This document shows, one piece after another, positions 19,720 to 29,858 of a stretch of 64,000 bases of DNA. How positions within the stretch are numbered: position 1 is the first letter of the stretch; every line of letters begins with the position of its first letter. Origin of the DNA: Clostridiales bacterium Firm_16 (GTDB taxonomy: Bacteria > Bacillota > Clostridia > Saccharofermentanales > Saccharofermentanaceae); contig LVAV01000028.1 in NCBI GenBank assembly GCA_001604185.1, forward strand, positions 1 through 64,000, written 5' to 3'. Below the pieces are notes generated by a model that searched no databases, had not been told where the DNA came from, and saw nothing but the letters and a program-made list of their open reading frames with translations. Position numbers and translations under genes: made by a program.

Positions 19720-21132
19720 ATGATCCAATGTAGCCGAGGCCATTTTTACGATGAAAACCGCAATTCAACTTGTCCATACTGTAGTCAGATAACAAGTCAG
19801 CCGCGTAGCGTAATGCCACCGATAGCCCCGAATATGGAGATCCCGCAGCCTTCTTGTGGTAAAACGGTTGCCGTCGAGGGTGTTGAGACACAGCCCCAGG
19901 TAAGTAAAACAGTTGCGATTGATTATATGGAACCAAGTGCTCCGGCCGTGAGTAAGACCGTAGCCATTACACCTCAGGAAGAGAAATTCATGCCGCCGGT
20001 AGCTCCGGTACAACAGCCTGCTCCGCAACAATTTGCGCAACAGCCAGCTCAGCAACAGTTTGCACCGCAGCCGGCACCACAACAATTCGCGCAACAGCCT
20101 GCACAGCAGCAGTTTGTACCGCAGCCGGCACCACAACAATTCGCGCAACAGCCTGCACAGCAGCAGTTTGCACCGCAGCCGGCACCTCAACAATTTGCGC
20201 AACAACCTGCACAGCAGCAGTTTGTAACGCAGCCGGCACCACAACAATTCGCGCAACAGCCTGCACAACAGCAGTTTATACCTCAGCCTGTAGTTGAAAC
20301 ACCTGCGGCTCCGGTTGCACCTGCCGTACCTGCAGCACCTGTAGTTGATGCACCGGCAGTGCCTGTTGCTCCTGCTGCGCCTGTAGTTGATATTCCTGCT
20401 GCTCCGGTTGTTCCGGTCGCACCGGTTGCTGCATCCCCTGCTGCGCCCGCACAGGAGATGAATGAAGAACCCAGACCGTTCCAGGTGACCGGCCTTGGTG
20501 TCAAGGAGAATCCGACTCCGATTCCGGTTAGTGAACCGGAATATGATCGTCCGTATGCCGTATCCGGTCTGGCCGTGAAGGAAAATCCGGTTCCGGTCGC
20601 AGCCGAAGAAACCGGAGCAACATTCCCGGTTCCGTCTCAGGGCGGCGCCCCGGCTTCTACCGGTGGACAGCCGATGTCTGCGGAAGCGGCAGCTTTCGCT
20701 GCCTTTGGTTTCCCGGGAGGACCGTTCCCGGGCATGATGCCTCGTGATCAGGGCGCCACAGTGGCTATGACAGAGTCCGATATGGACTATCTGCCACGAA
20801 TTCATGCCAGAGCTTTTCTGGTATGCGTCGATGGACCGATGACAGGAGCCAGCTTTGTATTCCAGGAGAATAAGGCAATCATCGGGCGTCAGAAGAACTA
20901 TGAGATCGCATTGTTCCGTGATCCTTCTGTTTCCAGAAGCCCGCACGGAGTGATCCATTACGATAAGGACACGCTGACCTACACCGTTTCTAAGGCTGAT
21001 CCGGAGAAGAAAGTATCTGTTAATGGTACATTCATCGAAGAGGATACAGTCTTGAACATGTATGATATCATCGGAATCGGTCAGACCAGGCTTCTGTTTA
21101 TGCCTGTCTGCAGCGACAAGTTTTCGTGGTAA
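19720..21132 (+). CDS. Zinc-ribbon/FHA adaptor protein with Q/P-rich repeats
   Basis: The 470-aa, apparently cytoplasmic protein has four parts. Residues 4-21 form a zinc-ribbon-like knuckle (Cys4, His8, Cys18, Cys21). A linker carries three copies of K-T-V-A (Thr49, Thr64, Thr80). Residues 100-189 are five tandem 18-aa units rich in Q, P, A and F, followed by an Ala/Pro/Val-rich stretch to about 245 and a region ending in another T-V-A at Thr347. Residues about 363-465 are an FHA domain, with IIGR (Arg390), SRSPHG (Ser405-His409) and NGTFI. FHA domains bind phosphothreonine peptides. The ATG at 19720 has GAGGTGA upstream. It heads a five-gene operon with two phosphatases, a protease-FHA protein and a kinase, so it is probably the phospho-dependent adaptor or substrate of that kinase. 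Confidence 0.85.
   Translation: MIQCSRGHFYDENRNSTCPYCSQITSQPRSVMPPIAPNMEIPQPSCGKTVAVEGVETQPQVSKTVAIDYMEPSAPAVSKTVAITPQEEKFMPPVAPVQQPAPQQFAQQPAQQQFAPQPAPQQFAQQPAQQQFVPQPAPQQFAQQPAQQQFAPQPAPQQFAQQPAQQQFVTQPAPQQFAQQPAQQQFIPQPVVETPAAPVAPAVPAAPVVDAPAVPVAPAAPVVDIPAAPVVPVAPVAASPAAPAQEMNEEPRPFQVTGLGVKENPTPIPVSEPEYDRPYAVSGLAVKENPVPVAAEETGATFPVPSQGGAPASTGGQPMSAEAAAFAAFGFPGGPFPGMMPRDQGATVAMTESDMDYLPRIHARAFLVCVDGPMTGASFVFQENKAIIGRQKNYEIALFRDPSVSRSPHGVIHYDKDTLTYTVSKADPEKKVSVNGTFIEEDTVLNMYDIIGIGQTRLLFMPVCSDKFSW
20017..20286 (+). repeat. Five tandem 54-bp repeats inside the FHA adaptor gene
   Basis: Units begin at 20017, 20071, 20125, 20179 and 20233 and encode an 18-residue unit of the form PAPQQFAQQPAQQQFxxQ. 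Differences are mostly synonymous, apart from residue changes near each unit end (AP, VP, AP, VT, IP). Copy number could change by slippage or recombination without shifting the frame. Confidence 0.92.
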
Positions 21133-21153
21133 GAAAGGAACGTATCGGAATTC

Positions 21154-22074
21154 GTGAACTTTCAAGCTATCATGACATATATTCAGAATCATCTTTATCT
21201 GGTTATCGGAATTGGCGTCTGTATCTGTTTCCTGCTTGGCCTGATACTCGCTATTGTGATCCGTGGAAGAAAAGGTAAAAAGAACAGTAACGGAAATGAA
21301 TCCGGTCAATCCTGTTCTTCGATGGATAATGGGCATTTCCGTATCGAGATCGGCAATTGCCAGGGGACAGGAGAGCGCGAAGAACAGCAGGATGCTTTCG
21401 GCTTTTCTCCTAACGGAAAATGGAAGGATAAGGGTTTTCTTGCCGTTCTCTGTGATGGAATGGGTGGCATGGATTCCGGTGCCGCTATTTCCAACAAGCT
21501 GGTCTCCGATATAATCAAAGAATTCCCATACGATTTTGGGGCACTTAAAGACGGATGGATCCTGGAAGATCTCTCCGCGGATATTTTTGCCGAATACTGT
21601 GGAAGAGGCGGAACGACCGTGATCATCACGTTCCTTAAGGACGACAAGCTTTGGTTCGCGTCCGTGGGAGACAGTGATCTGCTTTTGCTAAGAAACGGCA
21701 GGATTTTCGCCATGAACTATCGTCAGGAATATGGAAATCATCTCCTGATGCGTGTCGTAGAGGGTGCTGTCTCTCTTGAACAGGTACAGGGAAACAGTGA
21801 TGCACCGGCTTTAACTGAATTCATGGGTGCAAAGCATGTGGCTGCTGATTTCTCCGTAGTTCCATGGCAGGTCATGGACGGGGATGTGTATCTGCTTTGC
21901 TCTGACGGAATCACCGATACGCTGAGCTTCGATGAAGTCCGGGAGTGTATGATGCATCCACCTGCGGAGTGCGCAGAACTGCTTGAAAAGGGTATAATGG
22001 GTAAGAATAAGAAGTTTCAAGATAATTACACGGCGATCGTTTTCGCTGTGCATGATATTGGAGGTACAAAATGA
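21154..22074 (+). CDS. Membrane-anchored PP2C-family Ser/Thr phosphatase
   Basis: The 306-aa protein has an N-terminal membrane helix (about 14-37) followed by a basic KGKK stretch, then a PP2C domain (about 62-303) that should lie in the cytoplasm. Metal-binding and catalytic motifs are present: REEQQDAF, LCDGMGG, a GDS variant reading VGDSDLLLL, CSDGITDTL and DNYTAIVF. PP2C enzymes remove phosphate from Ser/Thr and typically oppose a Hanks-type kinase, encoded four genes downstream. The start is uncertain: GTG at 21154 has AAAGGAA about 14 bases upstream, while ATG at 21172 has no ribosome site. The stop overlaps the next start (ATGA), so translation is coupled. Confidence 0.88.
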   Translation: MNFQAIMTYIQNHLYLVIGIGVCICFLLGLILAIVIRGRKGKKNSNGNESGQSCSSMDNGHFRIEIGNCQGTGEREEQQDAFGFSPNGKWKDKGFLAVLCDGMGGMDSGAAISNKLVSDIIKEFPYDFGALKDGWILEDLSADIFAEYCGRGGTTVIITFLKDDKLWFASVGDSDLLLLRNGRIFAMNYRQEYGNHLLMRVVEGAVSLEQVQGNSDAPALTEFMGAKHVAADFSVVPWQVMDGDVYLLCSDGITDTLSFDEVRECMMHPPAECAELLEKGIMGKNKKFQDNYTAIVFAVHDIGGTK

Positions 22075-23423
22075 AGTGGGTGAAACGAGTAGTAATGATC
22101 GTGCTGGCATTGGGCTTGCTGGCAAGTTCAATACTGGCAGTGATGGCGTTTGTTCCGTGGAGAAAGGCTGAGAAACGACTGACCGAAGTCAAGATGGAGA
22201 AGTATACTGCTCCTACAGACGATACGGGGTATGCTTTGACGACCAAGGATAATCAGGAATCGGTGGTGTTTATTGCACTATCTGACGGTAAACAACTTGC
22301 ATATGGTTCAGGATATGCTGTTGGAGCTCTGGATGAGGATGTCCAGTACTTTGTTACCAATGGTCACGTAGTACAACTTCATCAGGAAGGGAATTTCGAC
22401 CTGCGTATCTATTTCGATGCCGAGACTTATGAGGTTCCGGAAGTTGTTTTCTATCAGTATGACAGCGATCTGGATATGTCGATCCTGAAGATCGATAATC
22501 CGACAGATCTTCGTAAGCCTGTTATTATTCGTGATTCTTCCGAGGTTGAACCAGGTGAACGTTGTACGGCCATCGGATACCCGGATAAGGCCAATAAGAT
22601 GGACAGTACTTTCTCCTCTGACATTGCCAGCCAGACTGTTACCAGTGGTGTCATCAGTAAGACAGATGTTATGCCGATGGGTCAGACATTCAAGACATTC
22701 CAGCATGATGCTTTCATCACGCACGGTAACTCCGGCGGACCGCTTTTCGATCCGAACGGATTCTTCATCGGTATGAATACAGAAGGCAGAACCGACACAG
22801 AGAGCGTCAATTTCTCGATCGTTTCGAATGAAGTCACGAAGATCCTGAAGAAGAATGATATCGAATATATCGACAGTGAAGATTATCTTGACGATTATGA
22901 AAGCGAACAGGAAAGCAATCATAAGAGTTTCTTAAAGAAGATCGACAGCAAAGTAAAGGAACAGGAAGAGATCATCAGTTCCGAGAAGAAGAAGTTCATC
23001 ATCTTTGCAAGTATCGCTGCTGCCTGTGGTGTAGCTCTTCTGATCGTTGCTATTGTTGCCAATAAGAAAGTGGTTATGGTGGGTGAGCAGGATGATGGAA
23101 AGAAGGCATATCTGCTCTGCACACGTGGACTTTATGCGGGCCAGAGATACGAGATCACAGGTAAGACGATGACCATCGGAAGAGATCAGAATTCCTGTAC
23201 GATCATTTTCCCGGAAAACACGCCGGGTATCAGTTCGAATCACTGCTCGATCTTCTATGATGCACGAACCAAGTCTTTCATCTTGACGGACAATGGATCG
23301 ACATACGGAACATACCTTGCTGACGGAAGAAAACTGACGAAGGGTGTTCAGGAGAAACTGATGCCGGGAGCAACATTCTCGCTCGCGGATAAGGTGAATG
23401 AATTCATGGTGAACCGGGAGTAA
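22071..23423 (+). CDS. Transmembrane trypsin-like serine protease fused to an FHA domain
   Basis: The 450-aa protein has an N-terminal membrane segment (about 5-25) and a chymotrypsin/HtrA-fold protease domain (about 55-265) with a complete triad: His99 in TNGHVV, Asp135 in DLDMSILK and Ser221 in HGNSGGPLF. An acidic Lys/Glu-rich stretch, a second membrane helix (about 308-330) and a C-terminal FHA domain (about 345-450) follow, the last with TIGRD, SSNH and NGSTYGTYL intact. Two membrane passes place the protease outside and the FHA domain in the cytoplasm, so a phosphothreonine signal inside could be linked to proteolysis outside, or the reverse. No PDZ domain is seen, unlike HtrA. It overlaps the upstream PP2C gene by four bases. 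Confidence 0.88.
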   Translation: MKWVKRVVMIVLALGLLASSILAVMAFVPWRKAEKRLTEVKMEKYTAPTDDTGYALTTKDNQESVVFIALSDGKQLAYGSGYAVGALDEDVQYFVTNGHVVQLHQEGNFDLRIYFDAETYEVPEVVFYQYDSDLDMSILKIDNPTDLRKPVIIRDSSEVEPGERCTAIGYPDKANKMDSTFSSDIASQTVTSGVISKTDVMPMGQTFKTFQHDAFITHGNSGGPLFDPNGFFIGMNTEGRTDTESVNFSIVSNEVTKILKKNDIEYIDSEDYLDDYESEQESNHKSFLKKIDSKVKEQEEIISSEKKKFIIFASIAAACGVALLIVAIVANKKVVMVGEQDDGKKAYLLCTRGLYAGQRYEITGKTMTIGRDQNSCTIIFPENTPGISSNHCSIFYDARTKSFILTDNGSTYGTYLADGRKLTKGVQEKLMPGATFSLADKVNEFMVNRE

Positions 23424-23424
23424 T

Positions 23425-24132
23425 ATGGATTTTTATTCGTACACAAATTGTGGCGGTCACGAGCCGAACTGTGACTATCATCAGGTCATTTCCCACGATG
23501 ATCAGATCTTGATCGTGCTTTGCGACGGACTGAACGGTCTGCCGTCTGGCGATGAAGCTTCGAAGATCATCGGTGACATGGCCATTGCCGAACTTCTTGA
23601 GGAAAAAGAACCCTCGGATGTTTGCAAGAGTGTCAATGAGCGTTTCCGCGCCATGCAGTTCGATAACGTGAATCTCCGGCGCGCCGGCGCAACGATCTGT
23701 GTACTTCGGATCCGTAATAACAAATGCAGTTGGGCCAATGTAGGGGATTCCAGAATGTATCATTTTTCCTCCAAAGCGATGGAGCATCATTCAGTGGATG
23801 ACACGATGGCCTACCGGGCTTTCGAGCGAGGCGAGTATCCATACGAGGCGATCCGCGAACAGGAGGACCGCACAGGTATGAATATCTGCATCGGCCAGAA
23901 AGATACTGTGGAACCACATGCGGAGGAATTTGATTTGTCTCCGGATGACGGAATACTGGTATGTTCCGATGGTTTCTGGGAGAATGTCTATGAAGTAGAG
24001 ATGCTCATTGACCTCAACAAGTCTTTCAGCGCGAAAGACTGGGCCGATAAGATGCTGCTTCGTGCGATTCAGAGAAGCTCCTTCAGAGGGGATAATATCA
24101 GCTTGATAACGTATATGAAACGGGTGGGTTAG
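23425..24132 (+). CDS. Soluble PP2C-like phosphatase
   Basis: This 235-aa cytoplasmic protein is a shorter, divergent PP2C. Recognisable motifs are LCDGLNGLPSG (the usual DGxGG has Asn in place of a Gly), ANVGDSRMYHF, VCSDGFWENV and RGDNISLITY, so the metal-binding aspartates appear retained. There is no membrane helix. It begins one base after the stop of the protease-FHA gene, and the kinase begins three bases after it ends. Having two phosphatases, one membrane-bound and one soluble, in a single operon suggests separate substrates or compartments for reversing the kinase. Confidence 0.83.
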   Translation: MDFYSYTNCGGHEPNCDYHQVISHDDQILIVLCDGLNGLPSGDEASKIIGDMAIAELLEEKEPSDVCKSVNERFRAMQFDNVNLRRAGATICVLRIRNNKCSWANVGDSRMYHFSSKAMEHHSVDDTMAYRAFERGEYPYEAIREQEDRTGMNICIGQKDTVEPHAEEFDLSPDDGILVCSDGFWENVYEVEMLIDLNKSFSAKDWADKMLLRAIQRSSFRGDNISLITYMKRVG

Positions 24133-24135
24133 GAT

Positions 24136-26622
24136 ATGGATACGAGTAAGCTTTGTTTCGGTTGTTTTCAACCTCATACAGGAGAAGGACCTTGTCCGAA
24201 TTGCGGATTCGATATTGCTAAAGCCAAGCATCCGTTTGTTGCGCTCCCTATCGGAACGATCCTGAACGGTAGATATCTGACCGGCCGGGTTCTCGGTGTC
24301 GGAGGCTTTGGTGTTACATATCTGGCATTCGACCTGACACTGGAAATCAGCGTAGCCATCAAGGAATACTTGCCGTCCGGCATTGCGCTTCGTGACTCGG
24401 ACCGCTATACCATGACGGTAACTGCACCACAGGAACAGCCGAAATTCGATGCAGGCGCCAGCAAATTCCTCGAAGAGGCAAGACTTCTGGCCAAGCTTCG
24501 TGATGTTCCGAATATCGTTACGGTCCAGGACTATTTCCGTGAGAACAATACCGCATACTTCGTTATGGAATACATCGAAGGTGTGGACCTGATGAAATAT
24601 ACCCAGATGCGGGGCGGAAAGCTTTCTTTCCAGGAGACCATCCAGTTGATCCTGCCGATTATTGATTCGCTGGCTCATGTACATGCACATAATCTCCTGC
24701 ACCGTGATATCAGCCCGGATAATATCGTTGTTATGCGCAACGGTTCCACCCGTCTTCTGGATTTCGGCGCAGCACGTCTGGCCATTGATACAGAGAAGAG
24801 CAAGTCTATTATTCTGAAGCATGGTTTTGCCCCGGAAGAACAATATAGAAAACATGGAAATCAGGGCCCGTGGTCGGATGAATATGCTTTGGCTGCCACG
24901 ATGTATCTGATCCTGACAGGTGTTATGCCGCCGGATTCCATCGAGCGTGTTCACGAAGATTCACTGGCCAGCCCGATCCAGCTTGGTGTCGAGATGCCAC
25001 AGAATGCGAACGATGCTTTGATGAAAGCTTTGGCAGTGAAAGCCTCCGAACGATTCCCGGATATGAGTTCTTTTTCCGAAGCATTAACCGGAAGACAGGT
25101 AGTCCGTCCGGTTCCGGTAACAACACCGCTTCCGACATCTTCCATGAACGATAACGGCATTCCGTCCGCGTCACTCAATGTGTCTGAAGGGGATATGGTT
25201 CAGGGCAAGACTGTGGCGATGCAGCAGGAAGCAGCTCCATTGGCACAGAATTATCCGAATGCTCAGGGCGCGCAGAACTATCCAGTCCAGAACGCCCAGA
25301 ATGTGCAGGCTCCTCAGAAGATGCTTTCACCTTCGATTCTGGAACAGACCCAGGCCCAGGCGACGCAGGGAGCCAATGCCGGTCAGCCGGGAACTTCTGT
25401 TCCTCAGTTCGCTCCGGCCCAGCCAAGCGGAACCGGTCCGTCGATCCAGTTCGCGAAAGTGAAGAAACCCAGTATCTGGAAGAAACCGATAACATATGTG
25501 ATTGCTGGATGTATCGCGATTGTTGGCGCCGGCATACCTACAGGCATATACCTGTATAACCGTTACGCGGAGGAAGCCGAAGAAACGACGGCCAGAACGA
25601 GTCGTACTACCGCATCCGAGACGACAGAAGAACCCACGGAGTCCTCGCTTTATGCCGATCCGTCCATCTCCGACGGCGACGGCGTGAAGACCTATAATGA
25701 CCCGGAAAGAAAGTTCTTCGTAGAAGTGCCGGATACATATAAGTTTGAGAACAAGGATGGCCTTTATACCTTCGTAAGAAAAGATCAACAGTGTGCTGTA
25801 TACTGTGATTTCATTTCGCACTACGAAGACGGCCGTCTGGAATCCCTGGATGATTTCGTTGCCCTTCGTGATTCCACCGTTAAAGAGTATGTGGAGAATA
25901 CTCTCGGCTACGATAGTTTCGATCTGAAGAAAGATGGTCTGAGCTTCATTGAACTTAAGGATTCTTATGCGATTATGCTGGATGCAAACGCAGCCAATTC
26001 AGATGGAAAGTATGATGTAACGATCATCATACGTGAATCGAAAGACATGCCCGGTGCATATATTACCTGCGGTGTCATGAGTGTAGGTGAATTCGGTGAG
26101 TATTCTTCCGACAACTGGGATGAGATCAAGGGAATTCTGGCCAGCGTGCAGGATGATTCTGATAAAGAGAGTTCGTATACACATTATATCAGTGAATCCA
26201 GCCCGTCCTATGAGTTCCTTTACAATAAGAAAAACATCTCCGGCACGAAGATGGGGGAGACGGCAAACAGATTGAACTGTGTTGAGCTTACCCTCAAGTC
26301 GCTGGATGTAAAGAAGAATAACCTGCGCGTCGTGGAACTGGGTGAACAGAAGTCCATGATCGAGGCATGTTCCGTAGCTGAGCAGGCTTTGGGATATGCT
26401 TCCGGCGGATATAAGGCTGTAACACCTATCGTTGACACTGATTTCGATGTGCGTATCCGTAATTATTCTGTTTCCCAGGGTGGTACAGATCTGAACTGCA
26501 CGGCTTGCATCATGAATCTGAACGGCCAGTATTACGCCGTCATCGCTGTCTGCGAAGATGACAATCTCGAGCAGATGACGCTGGATTTCACGATGGTAGT
26601 CATGTCCATGCTGGATAACTGA
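24136..26622 (+). CDS. Transmembrane Hanks-type Ser/Thr protein kinase with an N-terminal zinc ribbon
   Basis: The 828-aa protein starts with a zinc ribbon (Cys7, Cys10, Cys20, Cys23). The kinase domain (about 45-315) has the glycine loop GVGGFG at 54-59, VAIK with Lys76, HRD at 189-191, Asp209-Phe-Gly and the activation segment GFAPEEQY. The catalytic loop reads HRDISPDN, so the usual Lys two residues after HRD is Ser193. A Gln/Pro/Ala-rich juxtamembrane linker contains K-T-V-A at Thr359. A membrane helix lies at about 452-475, a Thr/Glu linker follows, and the C-terminal roughly 330 residues form a probable extracellular region I do not recognise; it is not PASTA. It closes the operon with FHA adaptor, two PP2Cs and protease-FHA. 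No terminator is seen before convergent tgt. Confidence 0.92.
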   Translation: MDTSKLCFGCFQPHTGEGPCPNCGFDIAKAKHPFVALPIGTILNGRYLTGRVLGVGGFGVTYLAFDLTLEISVAIKEYLPSGIALRDSDRYTMTVTAPQEQPKFDAGASKFLEEARLLAKLRDVPNIVTVQDYFRENNTAYFVMEYIEGVDLMKYTQMRGGKLSFQETIQLILPIIDSLAHVHAHNLLHRDISPDNIVVMRNGSTRLLDFGAARLAIDTEKSKSIILKHGFAPEEQYRKHGNQGPWSDEYALAATMYLILTGVMPPDSIERVHEDSLASPIQLGVEMPQNANDALMKALAVKASERFPDMSSFSEALTGRQVVRPVPVTTPLPTSSMNDNGIPSASLNVSEGDMVQGKTVAMQQEAAPLAQNYPNAQGAQNYPVQNAQNVQAPQKMLSPSILEQTQAQATQGANAGQPGTSVPQFAPAQPSGTGPSIQFAKVKKPSIWKKPITYVIAGCIAIVGAGIPTGIYLYNRYAEEAEETTARTSRTTASETTEEPTESSLYADPSISDGDGVKTYNDPERKFFVEVPDTYKFENKDGLYTFVRKDQQCAVYCDFISHYEDGRLESLDDFVALRDSTVKEYVENTLGYDSFDLKKDGLSFIELKDSYAIMLDANAANSDGKYDVTIIIRESKDMPGAYITCGVMSVGEFGEYSSDNWDEIKGILASVQDDSDKESSYTHYISESSPSYEFLYNKKNISGTKMGETANRLNCVELTLKSLDVKKNNLRVVELGEQKSMIEACSVAEQALGYASGGYKAVTPIVDTDFDVRIRNYSVSQGGTDLNCTACIMNLNGQYYAVIAVCEDDNLEQMTLDFTMVVMSMLDN

Positions 26623-26628
26623 TACAGA

Positions 26629-28817
<2,189 letters not shown>

Positions 28818-28825
28818 AGCTTCTT

Positions 28826-28854
28826 ATTATAATTCCAATTGACGTTTGTGTATA
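28826..28854 (-). promoter_or_regulatory. Promoter for queA-tgt
   Basis: On the minus strand, TATACA (28849-28854) and a perfect TATAAT (28826-28831) are 17 bp apart. The -10 lies only about nine bases before the queA ATG at 28817, so the transcript should begin at or very near the start codon. Confidence 0.5.
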
Positions 28855-28868
28855 GTAGGTGGTATGAT
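28839..28868 (+). promoter_or_regulatory. Promoter for dapA
   Basis: TTGACG (28839-28844) and TATGAT (28863-28868) are 18 bp apart on the plus strand, overlapping the divergent queA promoter. The leader to the dapA ATG at 28940 is about 65 bases and shows no lysine riboswitch. Confidence 0.55.
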
Positions 28869-28939
28869 TTTATGAGGTTTTTGATGCATATAAGTGTCAA
28901 TTACTAAACAAGAAAATTAAAGAAATGGAGGCATGAGTT

Positions 28940-29833
28940 ATGAAGAAGCCCGTATTTGTTGGTTCGGCCGTAGCGCTGATTACACCTTTTAACGAAGGAG
29001 GTGTAGATACCAAAAAACTCAAGGAGCTTATCGACTTCCATTTAGCACATAAGACGGATGCGATCCTGGTGGCAGCCACCACCGGTGAATGCGCAACGAT
29101 GCCGGATGCAGAGCATCTTGCTACCATCAAGACAGTAGTTGAATATGTTAATGGACGTGTTCCGGTTATTGCCGGAACAGGAAGCAATGATACACGTCAT
29201 GGTGTCATGCTTGCAAAAGAGGCGACAGCGATCGGTGCCGATGCACTTCTTGCGGTTACTCCTTATTACAACAAGACATCCCAGGAAGGACTTTTCCGTC
29301 ATTTCCTCGCAACTGCCGAGGCGACTAATCTTCCGGTCATCGTGTACAACGTTCCTTCCAGAACGAATCTGAACATTGCTCCTGCTACATATAAGAGACT
29401 TTCCGAGATCGAGAATATCGTCGGTATTAAGGAATGTAATCTTAATCAGGTTCCGGAGACAGTAGCTCTCTGTGGTGATGATATGGTTATTTATTCCGGT
29501 GAAGACGGACTGGTGGTCCCGCTCCTTTCCATGGGTGGTAAGGGCGTGATCTCTGTTGCTGCCCACATTGTCCCTGAGACGATGCATGACATGGTCATGA
29601 AGTTCCTCGAGGGTGATGTGAAGGGTGCTGCGAAGCTCCAGGCAGACGTTGTTCCGTTGGTAAAAGCACTGTTCTCTGATGTGAGCCCGATTCCGGTCAA
29701 GGAAGCACTCAATCTTCTGGGATGGGATATCGGTCAGTGCCGTATGCCGCTTTGTGAGATGAGCGAACAGGGCAGAAATGCTTTGGCAGAAGTGCTGAAG
29801 ACATATGATCTGTCTTTTCATCCGCAAGCCTGA
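28940..29833 (+). CDS. dapA: 4-hydroxy-tetrahydrodipicolinate synthase
   Basis: Condenses pyruvate with aspartate semialdehyde, the first committed step of lysine and diaminopimelate synthesis. The 297-aa TIM-barrel protein shows GTTGE-like ATTGECATM, VTPYYNKTSQEGL, YNVPSRTN with the catalytic Tyr, and GIKECN with the Schiff-base Lys. A GGAGG site precedes the ATG. dapB follows 25 bases downstream, so the first two pathway enzymes are co-transcribed. Confidence 0.96.
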   Translation: MKKPVFVGSAVALITPFNEGGVDTKKLKELIDFHLAHKTDAILVAATTGECATMPDAEHLATIKTVVEYVNGRVPVIAGTGSNDTRHGVMLAKEATAIGADALLAVTPYYNKTSQEGLFRHFLATAEATNLPVIVYNVPSRTNLNIAPATYKRLSEIENIVGIKECNLNQVPETVALCGDDMVIYSGEDGLVVPLLSMGGKGVISVAAHIVPETMHDMVMKFLEGDVKGAAKLQADVVPLVKALFSDVSPIPVKEALNLLGWDIGQCRMPLCEMSEQGRNALAEVLKTYDLSFHPQA

Positions 29834-29858
29834 TCCCGTCTGAGTGAAGGAGTTTACT

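Noticed and set aside
20017..20286. Possible CRISPR-like array
   Set aside because: Units are directly adjacent with no spacers and encode in-frame protein repeats.
19765..21336. Long minus-strand open frame opposite the FHA adaptor gene
   Set aside because: Its Arg/Leu/Cys-rich repeats are the reverse reading of the Q/P repeats; no start signal or domain is seen.
28869..28939. Lysine riboswitch or T-box before dapA, and likewise before lysC and metY
   Set aside because: Leaders are only about 40-70 bases, and no riboswitch core or T-box sequence is visible.
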